Source of the DNA: Nemopilema nomurai
Taxonomy: Eukaryota > Cnidaria > Scyphozoa > Rhizostomeae > Rhizostomatidae
Direction of reading: 5' to 3'
DNA: 64,000 bases
Assembly (NCBI GenBank): GCA_003864495.1
Contig: ML133383.1
Coordinates: 8,106,880 to 8,170,879, forward strand
Positions 1 through 12,802 of the stretch are shown piece by piece. The translations under genes and the position numbers were made by a program. The first letter of the stretch is position 1; the number at the start of each line of letters is the position of its first letter. The notes under the pieces were generated by a model that was not told where the DNA came from, did not search any database, and saw nothing but the letters and a program-made list of their open reading frames with translations.

Positions 1-1046
1 GGTAAAAGTGTAGTTGTAAGAGGCATAAGAACCAGATTTGAGCAGCTGTTATGTAAAACAAAAGTTACCCATACACACAAAACCATTTATTCTCTACAGA
101 AGGAATAAGTTCTTTGCATAGAAAATTTGAAAGCTCTCTAGTAACTAGCACTTATAAACAAAATAGAGAGGGGACAATTCATGAATTTGGTATGCTACAA
201 AAAGTTTTCAATACATGTGTTAAATATATTTTCATGTTCAGATGAGAGTAACAAACAGTTGTAAAACAAGCATGCAATATATATTTCAATGCCTTAAATC
301 TTTAGCCTGGAGTTAATTAGGCCCGAACCTTGGAATGTTCTCCTACATCCTATCCAAAATCAGATAGGAGCCGAAATAATAGCGCTTCACGGGAGGAGAC
401 CGAAGGCAATACTTTCTAAATTAAAAACAAATTTTAAAAATATGATGTACTTCAACAGATAGAGAAAATTTTTTATAAATTTCTAAAATTGGAACTTTCG
501 ATTTCATTGAATAATTTTATTGTTTATTATTGTAAACACGGTTATCTGCCATTTGTTTTTCAAATAAATGGCCAATACTGACAATTCCAGGCAAATATAA
601 ACAGCCTACCTTATAGAAAAATGCTCTACATGTCTGTATGCATTCACAAAAAATGTCGAGCCATCAATACAATAATAAAGGCGCCCACATAGCCTGAAAG
701 CGTATCAACCAACTTTCCGGCGTCGGCGAATTTCGGCCTTTTAAAAAAACAAACCTGCACTGGCTCTTCCAGGAGCATTGCTTGATTCCTATTTGAGATA
801 CCCAGAAATACACAGATGGACAACAGTAGCCAAAAAATAATTATCAAGTTTCCATGTTCAGAAATTCTAACTGCCAACTGCCATTGTAGACCGAGGAAGG
901 CATGCGCAATAGCTACCATTCCACCGCAGAGGCTACTTCTTGTTGCATGCGCAGTAGTGTTCTTGCCTGTGAGGAGAGGCCGTGACCCCTTCATTTCGCA
1001 AACAATCAGTGGCGGAGCCACGGGGGGAATGGGTAGAATGACTAGA

Positions 1047-1127
1047 CCCCCCCCCCCCCACTTTTACAGAAAGTTGGCTCTTGAGATTATTGCAAATCTG
1101 ACGAGATGGGGGGGGGGGGGGGGGGGG
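1047..1127. repeat. Poly-C / poly-G tract pair
   Basis: A run of 13 C (1047-1059) is followed 48 bases later by a run of 20 G (1108-1127). The two runs are complementary, so the strand could fold into a C:G stem, and the G run could form a quadruplex. The flanks (GGCGGAGCCACGGGG, then CCCCACTTTT) resemble the C-rich dispersed repeats elsewhere in the window, so this is probably part of an old repeat copy. Confidence 0.8.
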
Positions 1128-1627
1128 TATGTACGTTACCTAGATCGTCAGAAGCTGACATTATGTAGCCTGCGTGCAGACTCTGTTGACAAATGGACTT
1201 TTCTCCCCTTTTCAAGCTGATCTTGTAGTCCATGATATTAGACAGCTGAAGCCTGGTCTATCGATTAGAACTTAGTGTCCCCTCAAAAACTTTCCTTAAC
1301 TATTTGTAACTTTAAAAGCTCGTTTAGATTTCATGACAGTGCACAGCTTGAAAAAATGTTTATAGCACTTATTGTATGTTTTATCACAATTTTTACAAAC
1401 GTAAAATGTCTAATTTCAAAACTTGAAATAAAGTTTTATGCAATAACGTTCATTGTCAACCATAAATTAAATTACATTTCTTGGGAAACAAGGGTGTTTA
1501 CTACGAGAGAGAATGCTTCTCGTGAGGAAGAATAAAAATAATAATAAGCTCTATACTTACAGTTGGTTTGAATAATAGTTAATATACATATATTATTTTG
1601 TAAAACTGATTAATACCACATAAAAAG

Positions 1628-1811
1628 GGGCCACGCCCAGGATCCCCTGTCCCCCCACTTTTCACGGGCTGGAGCCACGACTGCAAACAATGCGAAGATG
1701 TCCCTTTCAAACCTAAAAGTGCCCCTGCACGATCTAAAAGTGCCCTTCCAAATAAAAAATGGGAGTAGTCGTGTGCTCCCTTTTTATCTGCCCCTCCCCA
1801 CATTTTAGGTA
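1628..1811. repeat. C-rich dispersed repeat copy
   Basis: This segment carries recurring blocks of the type CCCCCCACTTTT, AAAAGTGCCCCTGCACGATC, AAAAGTGCCCTTCC and CCCCTCCCCACATTTTA. Very similar blocks (AAAAGTGCCCCTCCATGATG, AGCCCCCACTTTTT) recur near 39.43-39.67 kb, and shorter ones near 32.63 and 43.79 kb. The pattern fits an interspersed, possibly non-autonomous repeat. No coding capacity is visible and its boundaries are approximate. Confidence 0.5.
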
Positions 1812-4650
1812 AATTTAAACAGCATAGCTTGAAGACTTTGGAGGAAATCGTAATCGGAAATTCTGTATCCAATGTAAACAATGCCTTAGTTTGGTAATTC
1901 TAGAATGCGATGTGCTGGTTGAGTCTACACCATGGCCTCCAATGGGAAACCTAGCGATAAATTTATCTATAACCCTTTAAAAAGTGTAGAAGAGATTTTT
2001 AGGTACTTTAAGAATTCTTTTTTAAGAAGAGATTCATTTTCCCATCGTTGCTTGAGTGCTTCGTGGGAATTAAAGCTGGAAGTTCTTAACTAGCTTCTAA
2101 ATCCTTACTATACAAGTAAAAGAAATTCGGCTCAAGCAGATGCTTGCCACCTTATAAAATGTAATCTACTTGCCACCAACTCAGATTAGAATCTGACAGA
2201 AGCCAAATAAATCGAAAAAATCAAGTTTTCGTAACTCCTAGCTTTTTACTCATAATCCAAATGTAAGCAAGTCTTATGAAAACATCATAGGTCTTTGTTT
2301 GCTTATTATAGTTAATTTTAGACGGGTGACTTCATTATGGTATTGTTTTTATTTACAGAATATGTCCCTTACTATACGTACAAATACGTGAAATTCTCAT
2401 CGCCCAATTTGTCTGTCCTCCCTTTCCTTAGGCAAATGCTTCCTCTTTCTGATAACAACTTGTTTGGAAATCTTGTACCTAGCATTGCATGAAAAGAAGT
2501 AGCTACTTGCAAGGGTTTGAAGTGCCACTGATAATTTAGCTTTATTCGATCAAGTTTCTCTGACCGATTTCAAATGGAGTGGTGATTTTTGTGTCGGGAA
2601 ATGTTGGCAGTAGCAATATGAGGAAATGATTCTCCACTGAACAGTGTGATTGTAATATAAAAGTCTCCACAACAGACTGTAGCATGGAAATCAGATGGGG
2701 TAGCGTTCAAGACAAGAATAATGGGACAATATCAACAAGGGGGCGCTTGTGTCTCGATTCAATGCAGTTATGTACACCACACATCTTTGTTTTACTTATC
2801 AATAGAGCACCATGCATTAATAGACAGGACACACGTTCCTGGTTGCAATTTTATAGTTTCACACAGGCTCACATTAGATAGATGATTGTAAGCATCGTGT
2901 TTGCCTCTTCTATTTCCTCGTTTGATGAATGATTAGCATTTCATTTGATTTGCAATTGTCTTGCAGTATGCTACAAGCAATGCTAGCTCTGCTTTTCCTG
3001 TACAGAATGCTGATTAGAATGCTTTCATAACATCTATATAATGCTGCCCAACAGCCGCTGCGCAATTTTCTTCAAGCCGCAGCGGCGAATGGTTCTTCGA
3101 AGCGGCGTGCGTGCATTTTGGCTATAACATTTTTTACTTCATTTTAGTTGGCCTATTTTCATAGAAATAATTTCAAACACTTTTTCGGATGAAAATCGAG
3201 CTTTGTTCCGGCTGAGAAATCGAAGACTTTTGGAATGGATACAAATCACAGCATGCGTAGTTAGACATATTTTCCAAGTTTCTACACATCCATAGAAACG
3301 AAAGATGAATTATCCAAGTTAAGTGAAATGGTTTCCTATTGGCAGCCTAATGTGCATGCTTTTAATAAACTGTAAACAATTTGCAACGATTACCATTTAA
3401 CAAAAGAGGAGCTTGTGATGAACTCTTTACTGAGACAACACGGTCACTAAAATGTTACTTTAAAACTTAGCATTTGTCTCTGTTGCATGGCATATAATCA
3501 TTTGTCCTACTGGAAGCATTTGTGGATCTGGAGGCCTCCAAAATAGAGCAACAACTGGTAATCATTCATGTGGTTGGATCGCCTTCAAAGAAATAACAAC
3601 CTGCTTGCAGGCTACTCCCCACGCCTAATTTACATAACCTCTGAGGCTCAAAACAATGAATTGGTAATCACAAAATCAATACTTAGGCTCTCAGTTACAA
3701 TAGGATTGGAGGCAAAACTCGTGTGTGGAAATGACTCAAGAAAAATCTTCTTTGATGAGCGAAAAGCTTATTCATTATCTAAGTTTTCACTTCTGTTAGC
3801 CGGTTATCTAGAACTTAATTAAAGAGTCTTGAGGCAACAGACAGAGTATTTATACATCCACCAAGACCGTTTTGGGCACTTGAAAGAAAGAAAGAGCTGA
3901 TTATAGCCACCGCATACAGTGATTCTCTTCAAACTAACAAAGATGGATGCCTAAATCTGCTTCCATATGCCATCAAATTGTTACCCAACACCAGAGGATA
4001 ATAAGAAAGGCTTCTTTCAGAAGCAAAAACAGCGAATGGCATTTCCTCTTCAAATGTGACATTTTTGCGCGATCGAATCCTCGCTGTTCTCAGAATAAAT
4101 TTAGTATCTTGCCGTCTTTTAGAAAAGTGATGTTAGTTGGTCAAGAACCTGATACCAAACGTATCGACCAGTTAATGGCATTTTCATGTCAGGAGAGAGC
4201 AAACACTCCTAGCAATTATTTCTTTGTTCAATCAGATTGCCAGGTACATGAAGCAATAAAAACATTGGGTTTTAGGTTTTCAATAACTAACTAGATAAAG
4301 GTGTTGGAAATGTCATGTTTGTCAAAATATCAAGCATTTGGAATTATTGCACGTGTACAAACAATGATGAAGTGTTATCAATTGGATATGCTATTTCCAA
4401 TACGAAAGAATCTTCGCCAGAAAATGATTCAATTGAAGCTATTTTTGAATAAAAAAAGCTTTTGAAATTGGATTTCTGTCTGTCAGTTTAATATTGGCGT
4501 ATCATGGAAGAAGATTTCACTTCGTGAACATGTTGCTCTTGAGAACACTCATTGCTACAGGCTTTTGCATATCTAACCCAACTTTAGGCTTAGAGATATA
4601 CCTCATACTCTAAACTAAAGCATTCTTGTTTAATGTATTATAGTTTTTTA

Positions 4651-4770
4651 ATGTTTACACGAGCATCGGCTGCACTAAAGCAGTCGCAAATGCCGCCATT
4701 AAAGGAAACCTGATGAGATCTGCAGACAATTGGCAGTGCCGAAAAGCGCACCAATATCTCGTGTAAACAT
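4651..4770. mobile_element. MITE-like inverted-repeat element
   Basis: A 13-base terminal inverted repeat (ATGTTTACACGAG at 4651-4663, CTCGTGTAAACAT at 4758-4770) bounds a roughly 120-bp segment that is more GC-rich than its surroundings. Size and structure fit a miniature inverted-repeat transposable element. No clear target-site duplication is visible, so the class of transposon is unknown. Confidence 0.45.
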
Positions 4771-7700
4771 GCTCAAATTTGTGCAAGAAAGAAAATGTAC
4801 GTATGTAAAAGGAAATTAAGCAAAAGAGTGGAAAATACATAATTATTTACAAACAATAATACAAGTATAATTTTTCCCATGCTGCACACGGCCTCTTCAG
4901 ATATTATTTAAAAGCTTATAGATGTTTTTATTTATTCATAAGAAAGTCTGTTTTCCGGGGAAATAGTGAGTTATCTATCTGTTGGTTTGATTCTCTGCCC
5001 AGTTTTCTTTACATTAAATTGTCGATTTCCGCTTGAAGGTGGCTATGATGCGAGCAATGTTACTTATTACAGTGCCAACTTCTTCTTCCTCAGAGTTAAT
5101 AACGCCGAACAAAAAGTAATTAGTCTTACAGTTTTATTCACTTCTTAACTAGCTTGGTTGCCAAATACTATTCTCATTACGATGTTTACGGCACGTGGAA
5201 AGAAGCCTTTCACTTAAAGTATCACATTTCGTCGTGAAGGAAAACTGTTCTTGCCTTAGAGACAAATGAAGCAAATACAACATTAAGCTTTTTAGCTCTG
5301 TTTTCCATATTAAAAAGAGTAAACAAACAATATTTGCAACCTAGCAACAAATTTCAGCGTAGCTATTCTCTCTAGGCAGAGCCTGATAGCAAGCTAAAAC
5401 GGTTTCATTAACTTGGACAATAAGTGACCCTTGGTCGAAGCTTGATCGTTATGGAAGCTGGCACATCTAATTTTGGAAGTCTGCTAATGACAAATGAAAA
5501 CGAAGTAATCCTGCCAAGTTAAAACACAAACATTTACATATTTTTTAATCTCGAGATAAAGACATTCGTTTTTATAGATGATTTTGGTTACTTTATTCAA
5601 TAAAAGATAACGAGGACTAATTTTGGATCTAGCTTAAAAATACAAAACCTCACCTTATTTAGTTTTCTTGTGGTCAACAATCTGCAATATTCATTAATCG
5701 TCAAGTGAAGGTGAAGGAACAGAACAAATGCTTAGTGTATGTATACATTTAATTTTATAACTACACTATTGTAACATTCAAGCAAGTTTGTTCTACAAAA
5801 CGTTATTTTTAAATTTTTTGATGGCTACTAATTCTTGTTAAACAATGCTAGGGCAAGTTTCTCAAATGCTTTTGATGTTTCAGAATACTTTTTATAGCTT
5901 TTTTAATTGATATGTTAATAGTTTCGTCAATTTTGCAACTTTCTGCGGAATTTCTGAAACCGCATCTCAAAATGTCATAATCTTAAAAGCTCTTGACCTT
6001 CTATCATGATGACATCTAAACGGTGCACATAATAGCATTTGCCAACCTAATGAATGTTTATTTTTCAAGGAAAAGATTGGGTTTGTTTCCTTTTTAATCA
6101 GGGCTTGTTGTCTTTGGAATAGAATTGAACTACTCCTTGTAACAAATATTTTCGTATCCTAATCACATTGCTTCTTGGCTTTCCCACTTCAGTTTGAATA
6201 TCTAGTAATTGTGATTGGAGTGCTTAAACATTTTCTACCAAGCTCTGCCTGTTTTACACCAACCTCAAACTAAAAAATAGGACCTCGAAAAGTTGCGAAA
6301 GAAGCATAGAGCAATGTTATCTGCAAATACAATAATGAATGCAAGAGGCAATTCTAGAAACAAGCCAAAAGCTAGAGTGTGGGGATAAATCCTTAAATCT
6401 AAATGTGGCAGGAGGGTGAAAGATAGGAGAGCAAGAATTTTTCTGAGAATTTACGGATACCTTTCCCATATACTGGTTTACCTAATTACACTGGCTGATA
6501 ACATGCAAACCAGCTCTACCGATTTTGGTGCGACTAAACAGAAGACAAGCTACTGGCTAGCATGGCATAGCTATGACTACCTTCTCGAGTCTTAGTTCTC
6601 AATCAACATGTTCATTGAAAAACTGACAGGGTTAGTAAGAGATTCGTCTTGTTACAACCAGAAATTCTTAACACAAACGTAATAAGGATATTTCCTTCCT
6701 GGCAAGACAACTTAGTTCTAGCCAACAATGAGTTCCAAGATCTAGCAAAGGTTACTTCCTGTATGGCGAATGCTTTCTTGTGTCGATCGGTTATAGTATT
6801 AGTCTGGCAAGGTCCCGACATATCATGTCTAAAAATAAATGAATGAACGTTAATGCATCCCTCTTGTCGAGCTGATTGCACAAGCTGGCTGCAGTTAACG
6901 CAAAAAAAATCAAAAAGGCCAATGTCACACACATCTTTACGCAAACTTATTGTAATAGAAAAATTTAATGCAACAAAATTCTTAAAGAAGAAGCACTGAC
7001 ATTTTTTATAAACAAGGTATCTTAAAAGACACAAGTTTTAAATGTCACTTTGATTTCAAAGAACACCAGAGAACTTTTATATATACCATCCTAAACAGGT
7101 GCGTAGCTAGAAGAAGATATTTAATAAACAAGGGCTAAGAAAAGAAGGGTTTTTTAATACTTTCTGGCATCAGCAGATTAATTTAGACTATCTTCTAAAA
7201 AAGATACTGATCATTTTATAGAAGATATAATCTTGCTATAAAAAGCTTAATCAGTATGCTTCTAACATAGAGAATAGTAGAAAGGATACGAGAGATTGAG
7301 AAGCTCTGACGTATGAGTTGCTTTCATAAAACTTTTGGATTTGAATAAGATTCCCTCGGTACAGATGCTATTATATACCTCTGGTATTCGAGGGAAGATC
7401 ATGTAGAAATTCGTGATGCTGTTTATAGGTTAGAAGAAATGCCCAGTTGAAAATAAAAGTTGTCTTGTACTTCAGAGATGATAAAAGCAAATAATCTTCT
7501 ACGTTTATGAAATCTTTATCCCAATAGCTTTGATATAACAATATAGTGAAGTATATTGCTTCATAACTTTGATTTTACGTAAAAATCATTCAATTTTCAA
7601 GCAGAAAAGTGCTCAAGCTCCCAATCAAATCTCAACTGACATTTGTCCATACAGTCATGAGCAGCCATTTAGGAGCATGTCCGAATATATACGATCATGA

Positions 7701-10700
7701 ATCAAAGAACCACCCTAAGATTATGATCATAAGGTGGAATGGTTGCCGCGAAGATGTTTGCTTACATCAATTAAAGGCAACTTGTTAAAATTGCACGGCA
7801 AAATTAGGTCGCAAAGTATTCTCTTGGAAGATCGTTGTCGAAGAATGCTGCCACTTAAAGCTGTTAAGCCATTGCAGCAAACTTTTTGCACAGTTTATAG
7901 GACTTTCCCATAGAAATCCCGTCATTCTTTCTCAATTTTAAGGCATCATCAAAACTACATAGTTCTGCCATGCTTTTGGTAAGAACTATTATCGGATGTT
8001 ACTGTCAAACAAGAATAGGGAAGTATGCTGAAATCGTGATGAGATAAAAACCAATCCAGCTTATAGAATTAAGCGTGCTTATATGTTTTTGGTTAAATTG
8101 ACATCATTCTAGCGGATGCAGATACAAGTAGCTCGTATCTTTTTCTGTGCAAAAATAATCTGTTTGGTCATGTGATTAGTTGAACATGAATAGACTTTTG
8201 GCTTCGAATGAACAGACTGACTTCTCGTGACTTACGTTTTATCACACAAAAACCAGAAAGCTAACATAAGGTTGTTGACAATCAGCCAAGTGAGAAAGTT
8301 TTATGACATGTACTGACTGTTCCAGGAAAAGTCTCATGTAAATGTACGGATCAAGCAGGACTTTCCTTCCCACAGGTCTAGGCCTTGAAAAAATATGTGC
8401 ACAAGAAAATCTGGTGTGACTTAAGCATTAGAATAACAGATGTAATCACAGCAAGGACTGGTGAAATTAAAAACCAAATTGATTCATCAGTTGACGTTCA
8501 GAGCTGTGCTTCTGTGAAGAAACTGAGAGAGTTGATGCTTCTTAAACAGGTTAATTTAAAAGTGCCAAAATGTCATACTAGTTGAGCTGGCAATCAGCTT
8601 ACAAACCTTAGTTGATTCTTGCTTAATAAGTCAAAACAAAATTAGAACGCAAGAGAAAATCACGATAAAAGGAACATTTTTGTGGCTTAGGCAAGTTAAA
8701 GGATACTTCCTCTAGTACATGTACAATTATTGGTTATAATGAATGCCTCTATTTGAGAAGAATTCGCAGTTTTGTCCAAAGACGTGGCCAGGACAATCCC
8801 AGCCCCTCCGCTCCTTTGCAATTCTTATCTACGTTAAAAATCCATTATCGCATGATAATATTGCAGTGAAATGCATGGTGTTTAATGACAGCGAAAATCG
8901 AAGAGAGCAGAGTTAGTGATTGAACGTCGCTCATGGTAAATATGGAAGGTGATTGGCAACTGCTTTGTTTCCGTAGCCAATCGCTTTCGCCGTATGAATC
9001 GCAGTGCAGGTGATGTTTGGTCTGATAAGAAGGTAGCCCGATTTAGTATGTTTTTATTCCGCACAAGAGCAGGACAGAGTCGTGGTATCACGAACAGAGG
9101 GAACCTTTATGTCATTACAGTTGGGCTTGTGAATGCTTCAGCGAGGAAAGTCGCATGAAAGGTGGTACCTTTACTGACAGGTCTATGAGAAGCAGGGCAG
9201 TCAAGCTGATCATTTTACTAGTCCGCGTTACAGAAGATTCCGCCTGTTGCTAGTAAGTCACTCTTTCGGTTTCCTTATAGATATTATTCAAACTTAAGCA
9301 TAAATGCAAACACAATCATTGAAAAAGGGTAGTAAATGAAGAGTCAAGCAAAGCGCAATCTGCTTTGAACACTATTTGTTTACTTAGAAAGAAAGAATAA
9401 TAGATGTCTTTGCTTGAAAAAGTCACGTTTGCGATATCATTAAGTCTTGAGCGGCAGTTTATTGCGGGCTAGTAAAATCTCTATACAGATGAAGATCAAA
9501 CATGGCACAAGGTTAGAGCCGCATTAGTAAATGTTGCTTAAATTCATACGATGCAAATACCATACAAGACTTAAGTTGACTTTTACAGCTAGTGCTGGTT
9601 GTAGATGGAAAGCTCCTAACATATATTTTGTTGTTGCCTTGTTTCTTTGGAAGCACGCGGTACTTACTGAAAAAGCTTTGCTGCAAATAGCAGTAGAACA
9701 GACGATGCGAGTTTTTGTAGACAATGTGTCGGTCAAAACAAGTGCCGAGAGAGGCAACGCGCATTGCCGATATCAAGCAAGACAAGTGTCTGCACTTACA
9801 ACCAAAAAGTATCATGTGTTTAGAAGAGGCTTCGAATTACTGCAGTTATAAAGACGGAGAATTATCAAAGCAAGATGTGTTCTAAACGTTAAAGCACTTG
9901 TTTTACAGCTTAGAGATATATGCATTAGTGAAACCAGCAAACTCCAAGCCATATTCCGATAAAATATTGCTTTTTTCGAGCGAAGCTTAGTAATTTGTGA
10001 TCATTGTAATTCATAGTTCGTCTATTCCTATAATGCCAACGATCAGATCCGTACAAATATCTGGCAAACCCGCTCTGAATAAAGCTGTTTTGAGATGAAA
10101 AGAAAACTTTCCTCTTAGTGATGGTGGACAACAAAGCCCTGCAATGGCCCAGTTTTTGTCTCTCTCTCTAGCAATCAGCTTTAATGTATATCGATCTTAC
10201 ACGATCCGTGGAGCCAAAGTGAAATTTGAGTTCAATTAATGAATAATAGTTGACGGAAATGAGTGGAAGCGAGATAAGAGATAAATTACAGAACTGAATC
10301 ATGGATAAGATTGCGCATTCGACGAAATCCTCTCTAATAGCTTACGCCACAAAGCAAACAGGAGTATTCAACATGTTTGTATCCATGACAACGCACGCCA
10401 AGTCTTTCTTCATTTCTCATGCCCCATACTGCTTCTCAAAACACGGGGATATGCGTTGAGTGCCCTTCTGCGCAAGCTTGTAAAGTATTTTCTAAAGAGA
10501 ATGGGAGAAAAATTGTTATTTAATTTCATTTTAACTTATTGATGATCATACCCTAATCACAATTTGCCTAGTTCTGATTTGTGGCAGTGGTGCCTTGCCA
10601 CAACCTCCTCCTCAAGAAATTTGAGTTGACTTTGTAGTTTTGCTACGGCTATTTACAAATATGCAAAATAATTCATAAGTGATATGTTAAGGCTGCAAAA

Positions 10701-10967
10701 ATGACTTCTATAAAAAACTAGGTGTTTCAGTAATTGGCCGGGCCTAGACCAAATTATAATAAAATTATGGAAATTAAAGCAAAATATTTGCCAGGTTCCT
10801 TCTGTCAAAAGAAACAGTTAAGGTTATAATTTGCAAGATTGATGTGAAAAGATTCTCAATACGAAATCTAAAACAGCGTGAAAGATCCTTTGGATAAATT
10901 TCACTAGGAGTTTTTATTTAGCCAAAATCTTAGCAGTTGGTTGAAAAAAGAAATACACGCTTTGAGT

Positions 10968-12038
10968 ATGTCAGGGATGAGGAGAGGTCTTTTACAGAAT
11001 CTCATCATCTGTTTTGCAGAACGTATTGCATTGCCAAGAAGTACGATGAACTTGTCAGGGAACGGAGATTCGCTGAGCAGATGCACGCCAAACCTGAACC
11101 CGGACACGCTGGTCTCGAAAGGGGTGGCCATCGCCTTCATAATCATGGGCGCGATCGGCTTCACCAGCAACGTTTTCATTGACTACGTCATCTACCGTCT
11201 CCGTTTGTACCAGGTGTTGGGACATGCACTGATCCTGAGCTTGTCCGTATCGGACATGATACAGAGCCTGCTTGTGTGCTCTTTGAACGCCCTGGAACTC
11301 CTCACCGAGTCTGGGTTTTCTGTCACCCAAGAGTGGTGCCGGTTCTCGGCTGGCATTGCATTGCTGGCCATTCTCAGCACCTGTCTAAACTTGGTCAGCA
11401 TTTCGCTTGACCGATTCGTCGCCATATTCTTCCCGCTGCATTACCAGCAGGTGGTGACCCCGTCTAGGGTGTACTCGTATTTGATAGTCTCCTGGACGTT
11501 GATGGTCACGTGGGCACTGCTACCAATGATTGGTTGGAACAGCGAGAGCACCTGCCATCGCAATGGACACACTCTTTGCGACTGGGCATTCAGCCTGAAC
11601 TACAACTACTTCACGACAACAAGCATCATCGTGCTGAGTGCAGTAATCCTTGTGCTCATACTGCAGGCGACCATCTACGTTCAAGCTATCAAGCAGGCCA
11701 GGAAGGTGTACGGCAGAGAAAGCGGCCGCGCAGAGGCTTCAAGGGGCGAGCTCTCGCGGGTCCAGAAAAAGGTCTCGCGGGTCGTCGCGTTTATTGTCGT
11801 CACGTTTTTCATCACATACATTCCATGGTTCTCATTGGCCATTCGATCAGTGGTGTTGCAATCTGGCGACCAGATAGTCATACTGGCATGCTGTGCCCTC
11901 CTCCACACGAACTCCTTGCTAAACCCGTGGGTTTACGCAACGTCAGATAGCAGCATTCGCAGGGAAGTCCTATCGACTTTGCATTTATCCGGAGGCCGTC
12001 ACAATCAGATAAACCCGACTATGTCCACATCTCATTAA
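10968..12038 (+). CDS. Class A (rhodopsin-like) G-protein-coupled receptor, intronless
   Basis: A seven-transmembrane receptor of about 356 residues in one exon. Visible family marks are a TM1 ending in SN in place of the usual GN; SVSD with the conserved TM2 Asp; a TM3 Cys (EWCRF) with a partner Cys in ECL2 (LCDW); DRF in place of DRY at the end of TM3; a TM4/ECL2 boundary reading IGWN; a TM6 with Pro but no CWxP Trp (TYIPW); and TM7 NPWVY (NPxxY). IGWN and the overall layout recall adenosine/melatonin-like receptors, but I cannot assign a ligand. The first ATG is 10968; ATGs at 10977 and 11046 are also in frame, and the last begins MNLSG with a glycosylation sequon and may be the real start. 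The coding region is clearly more GC-rich than its flanks. A possible polyadenylation signal AATAAA lies at 12797-12802. Confidence 0.88.
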   Translation: MSGMRRGLLQNLIICFAERIALPRSTMNLSGNGDSLSRCTPNLNPDTLVSKGVAIAFIIMGAIGFTSNVFIDYVIYRLRLYQVLGHALILSLSVSDMIQSLLVCSLNALELLTESGFSVTQEWCRFSAGIALLAILSTCLNLVSISLDRFVAIFFPLHYQQVVTPSRVYSYLIVSWTLMVTWALLPMIGWNSESTCHRNGHTLCDWAFSLNYNYFTTTSIIVLSAVILVLILQATIYVQAIKQARKVYGRESGRAEASRGELSRVQKKVSRVVAFIVVTFFITYIPWFSLAIRSVVLQSGDQIVILACCALLHTNSLLNPWVYATSDSSIRREVLSTLHLSGGRHNQINPTMSTSH

Positions 12039-12796
12039 TGAAGTGATCATAATGACTCGTGTTAACATAACACTGTAATTGAGGATGCAAAATAAGGTCG
12101 GGTAATTCATAGCATATTTTCTTGATCAATAAGACCATTTTCTAGCAGTTCCAGCAGTTCTCGACGCAGAGCCCAACTGCTAGTATGTTGCATTCGTTGA
12201 TTACGGCTGAGTAAACCATCTACAGACCGATAGGCCAGTCAGCAGTGGAGAGTTTCCGCGCTGTGGAGAGATTCAAACATGCTGCCCATTATCCATTTCA
12301 TTTGTAACGGGGGTCTACTCGAGGCCATTGAACCTCTTCGAAGGAGCAACGGCAAAGGATTCCCCTGTTGCTGTCTCACCGTTGCTCACCGGAGACTTGC
12401 ATTACTCACTATACCTTTGGCTGCCGGTACATACAATCGACATCAAACGCCGCTACCAGTGACAACGCTAGGTTCTAGAAGGGACTCGTTCATTCGAATA
12501 AGCGCCACGTGACACAATTCTGGGAAGTCTATCGTCTATGTTCACAGGTACGTTATCGATAAGCATCATTACACTTGACGGCTGCTGCACGTTGCCCAAG
12601 CAAGTGACAATCGACGAAGAAACGACTCATTACCACGCAGATTTATGGCACTCGTACCGGTTCATGCAAGAATAGCCAGTTGAACCAATAGTGGATCGAC
12701 AGGTGCCGAACAGAAGGGCCAGACCAGAAAGCGCCGGGTAGTTGAGCTTGTGAGCCAGTAGTCGTTACCTAGCGACCACCAAAGATGTGAGATGGA

Positions 12797-12802
12797 AATA
12801 AA
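12797..12802 (+). terminator. Possible polyadenylation signal of the GPCR gene
   Basis: AATAAA lies on the + strand about 760 bases after the GPCR stop codon. It is the nearest canonical hexamer I noticed, and its use is inferred. Confidence 0.3.

Larger units (their letters stand above)
1..10967. other. Gene-poor AT-rich stretch
   Basis: I see no exon with a recognisable protein family on either strand over about 11 kb. Open frames of 60-140 codons occur on both strands, but they have no domain-like composition and often begin with non-ATG codons, so I treat them as chance. The stretch holds a C-tract/G-tract pair near 1.05-1.13 kb, a C-rich dispersed repeat at 1.63-1.81 kb and a short inverted-repeat element at 4.65-4.77 kb. 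It could be intergenic DNA or a long intron. Confidence 0.5.

Noticed and set aside
816..1220. 134-codon plus-strand frame
   Set aside because: It crosses the poly-C and poly-G tracts and would encode homopolymer stretches; it is a repeat artefact.
6612..7034. 140-codon minus-strand frame
   Set aside because: No family, no coherent hydrophobic or helical pattern, and no neighbouring exon-like signals.
11055..11950. Several other-frame and antisense open frames within the GPCR
   Set aside because: They arise from the GC-rich codon use of the receptor and have no domain features.
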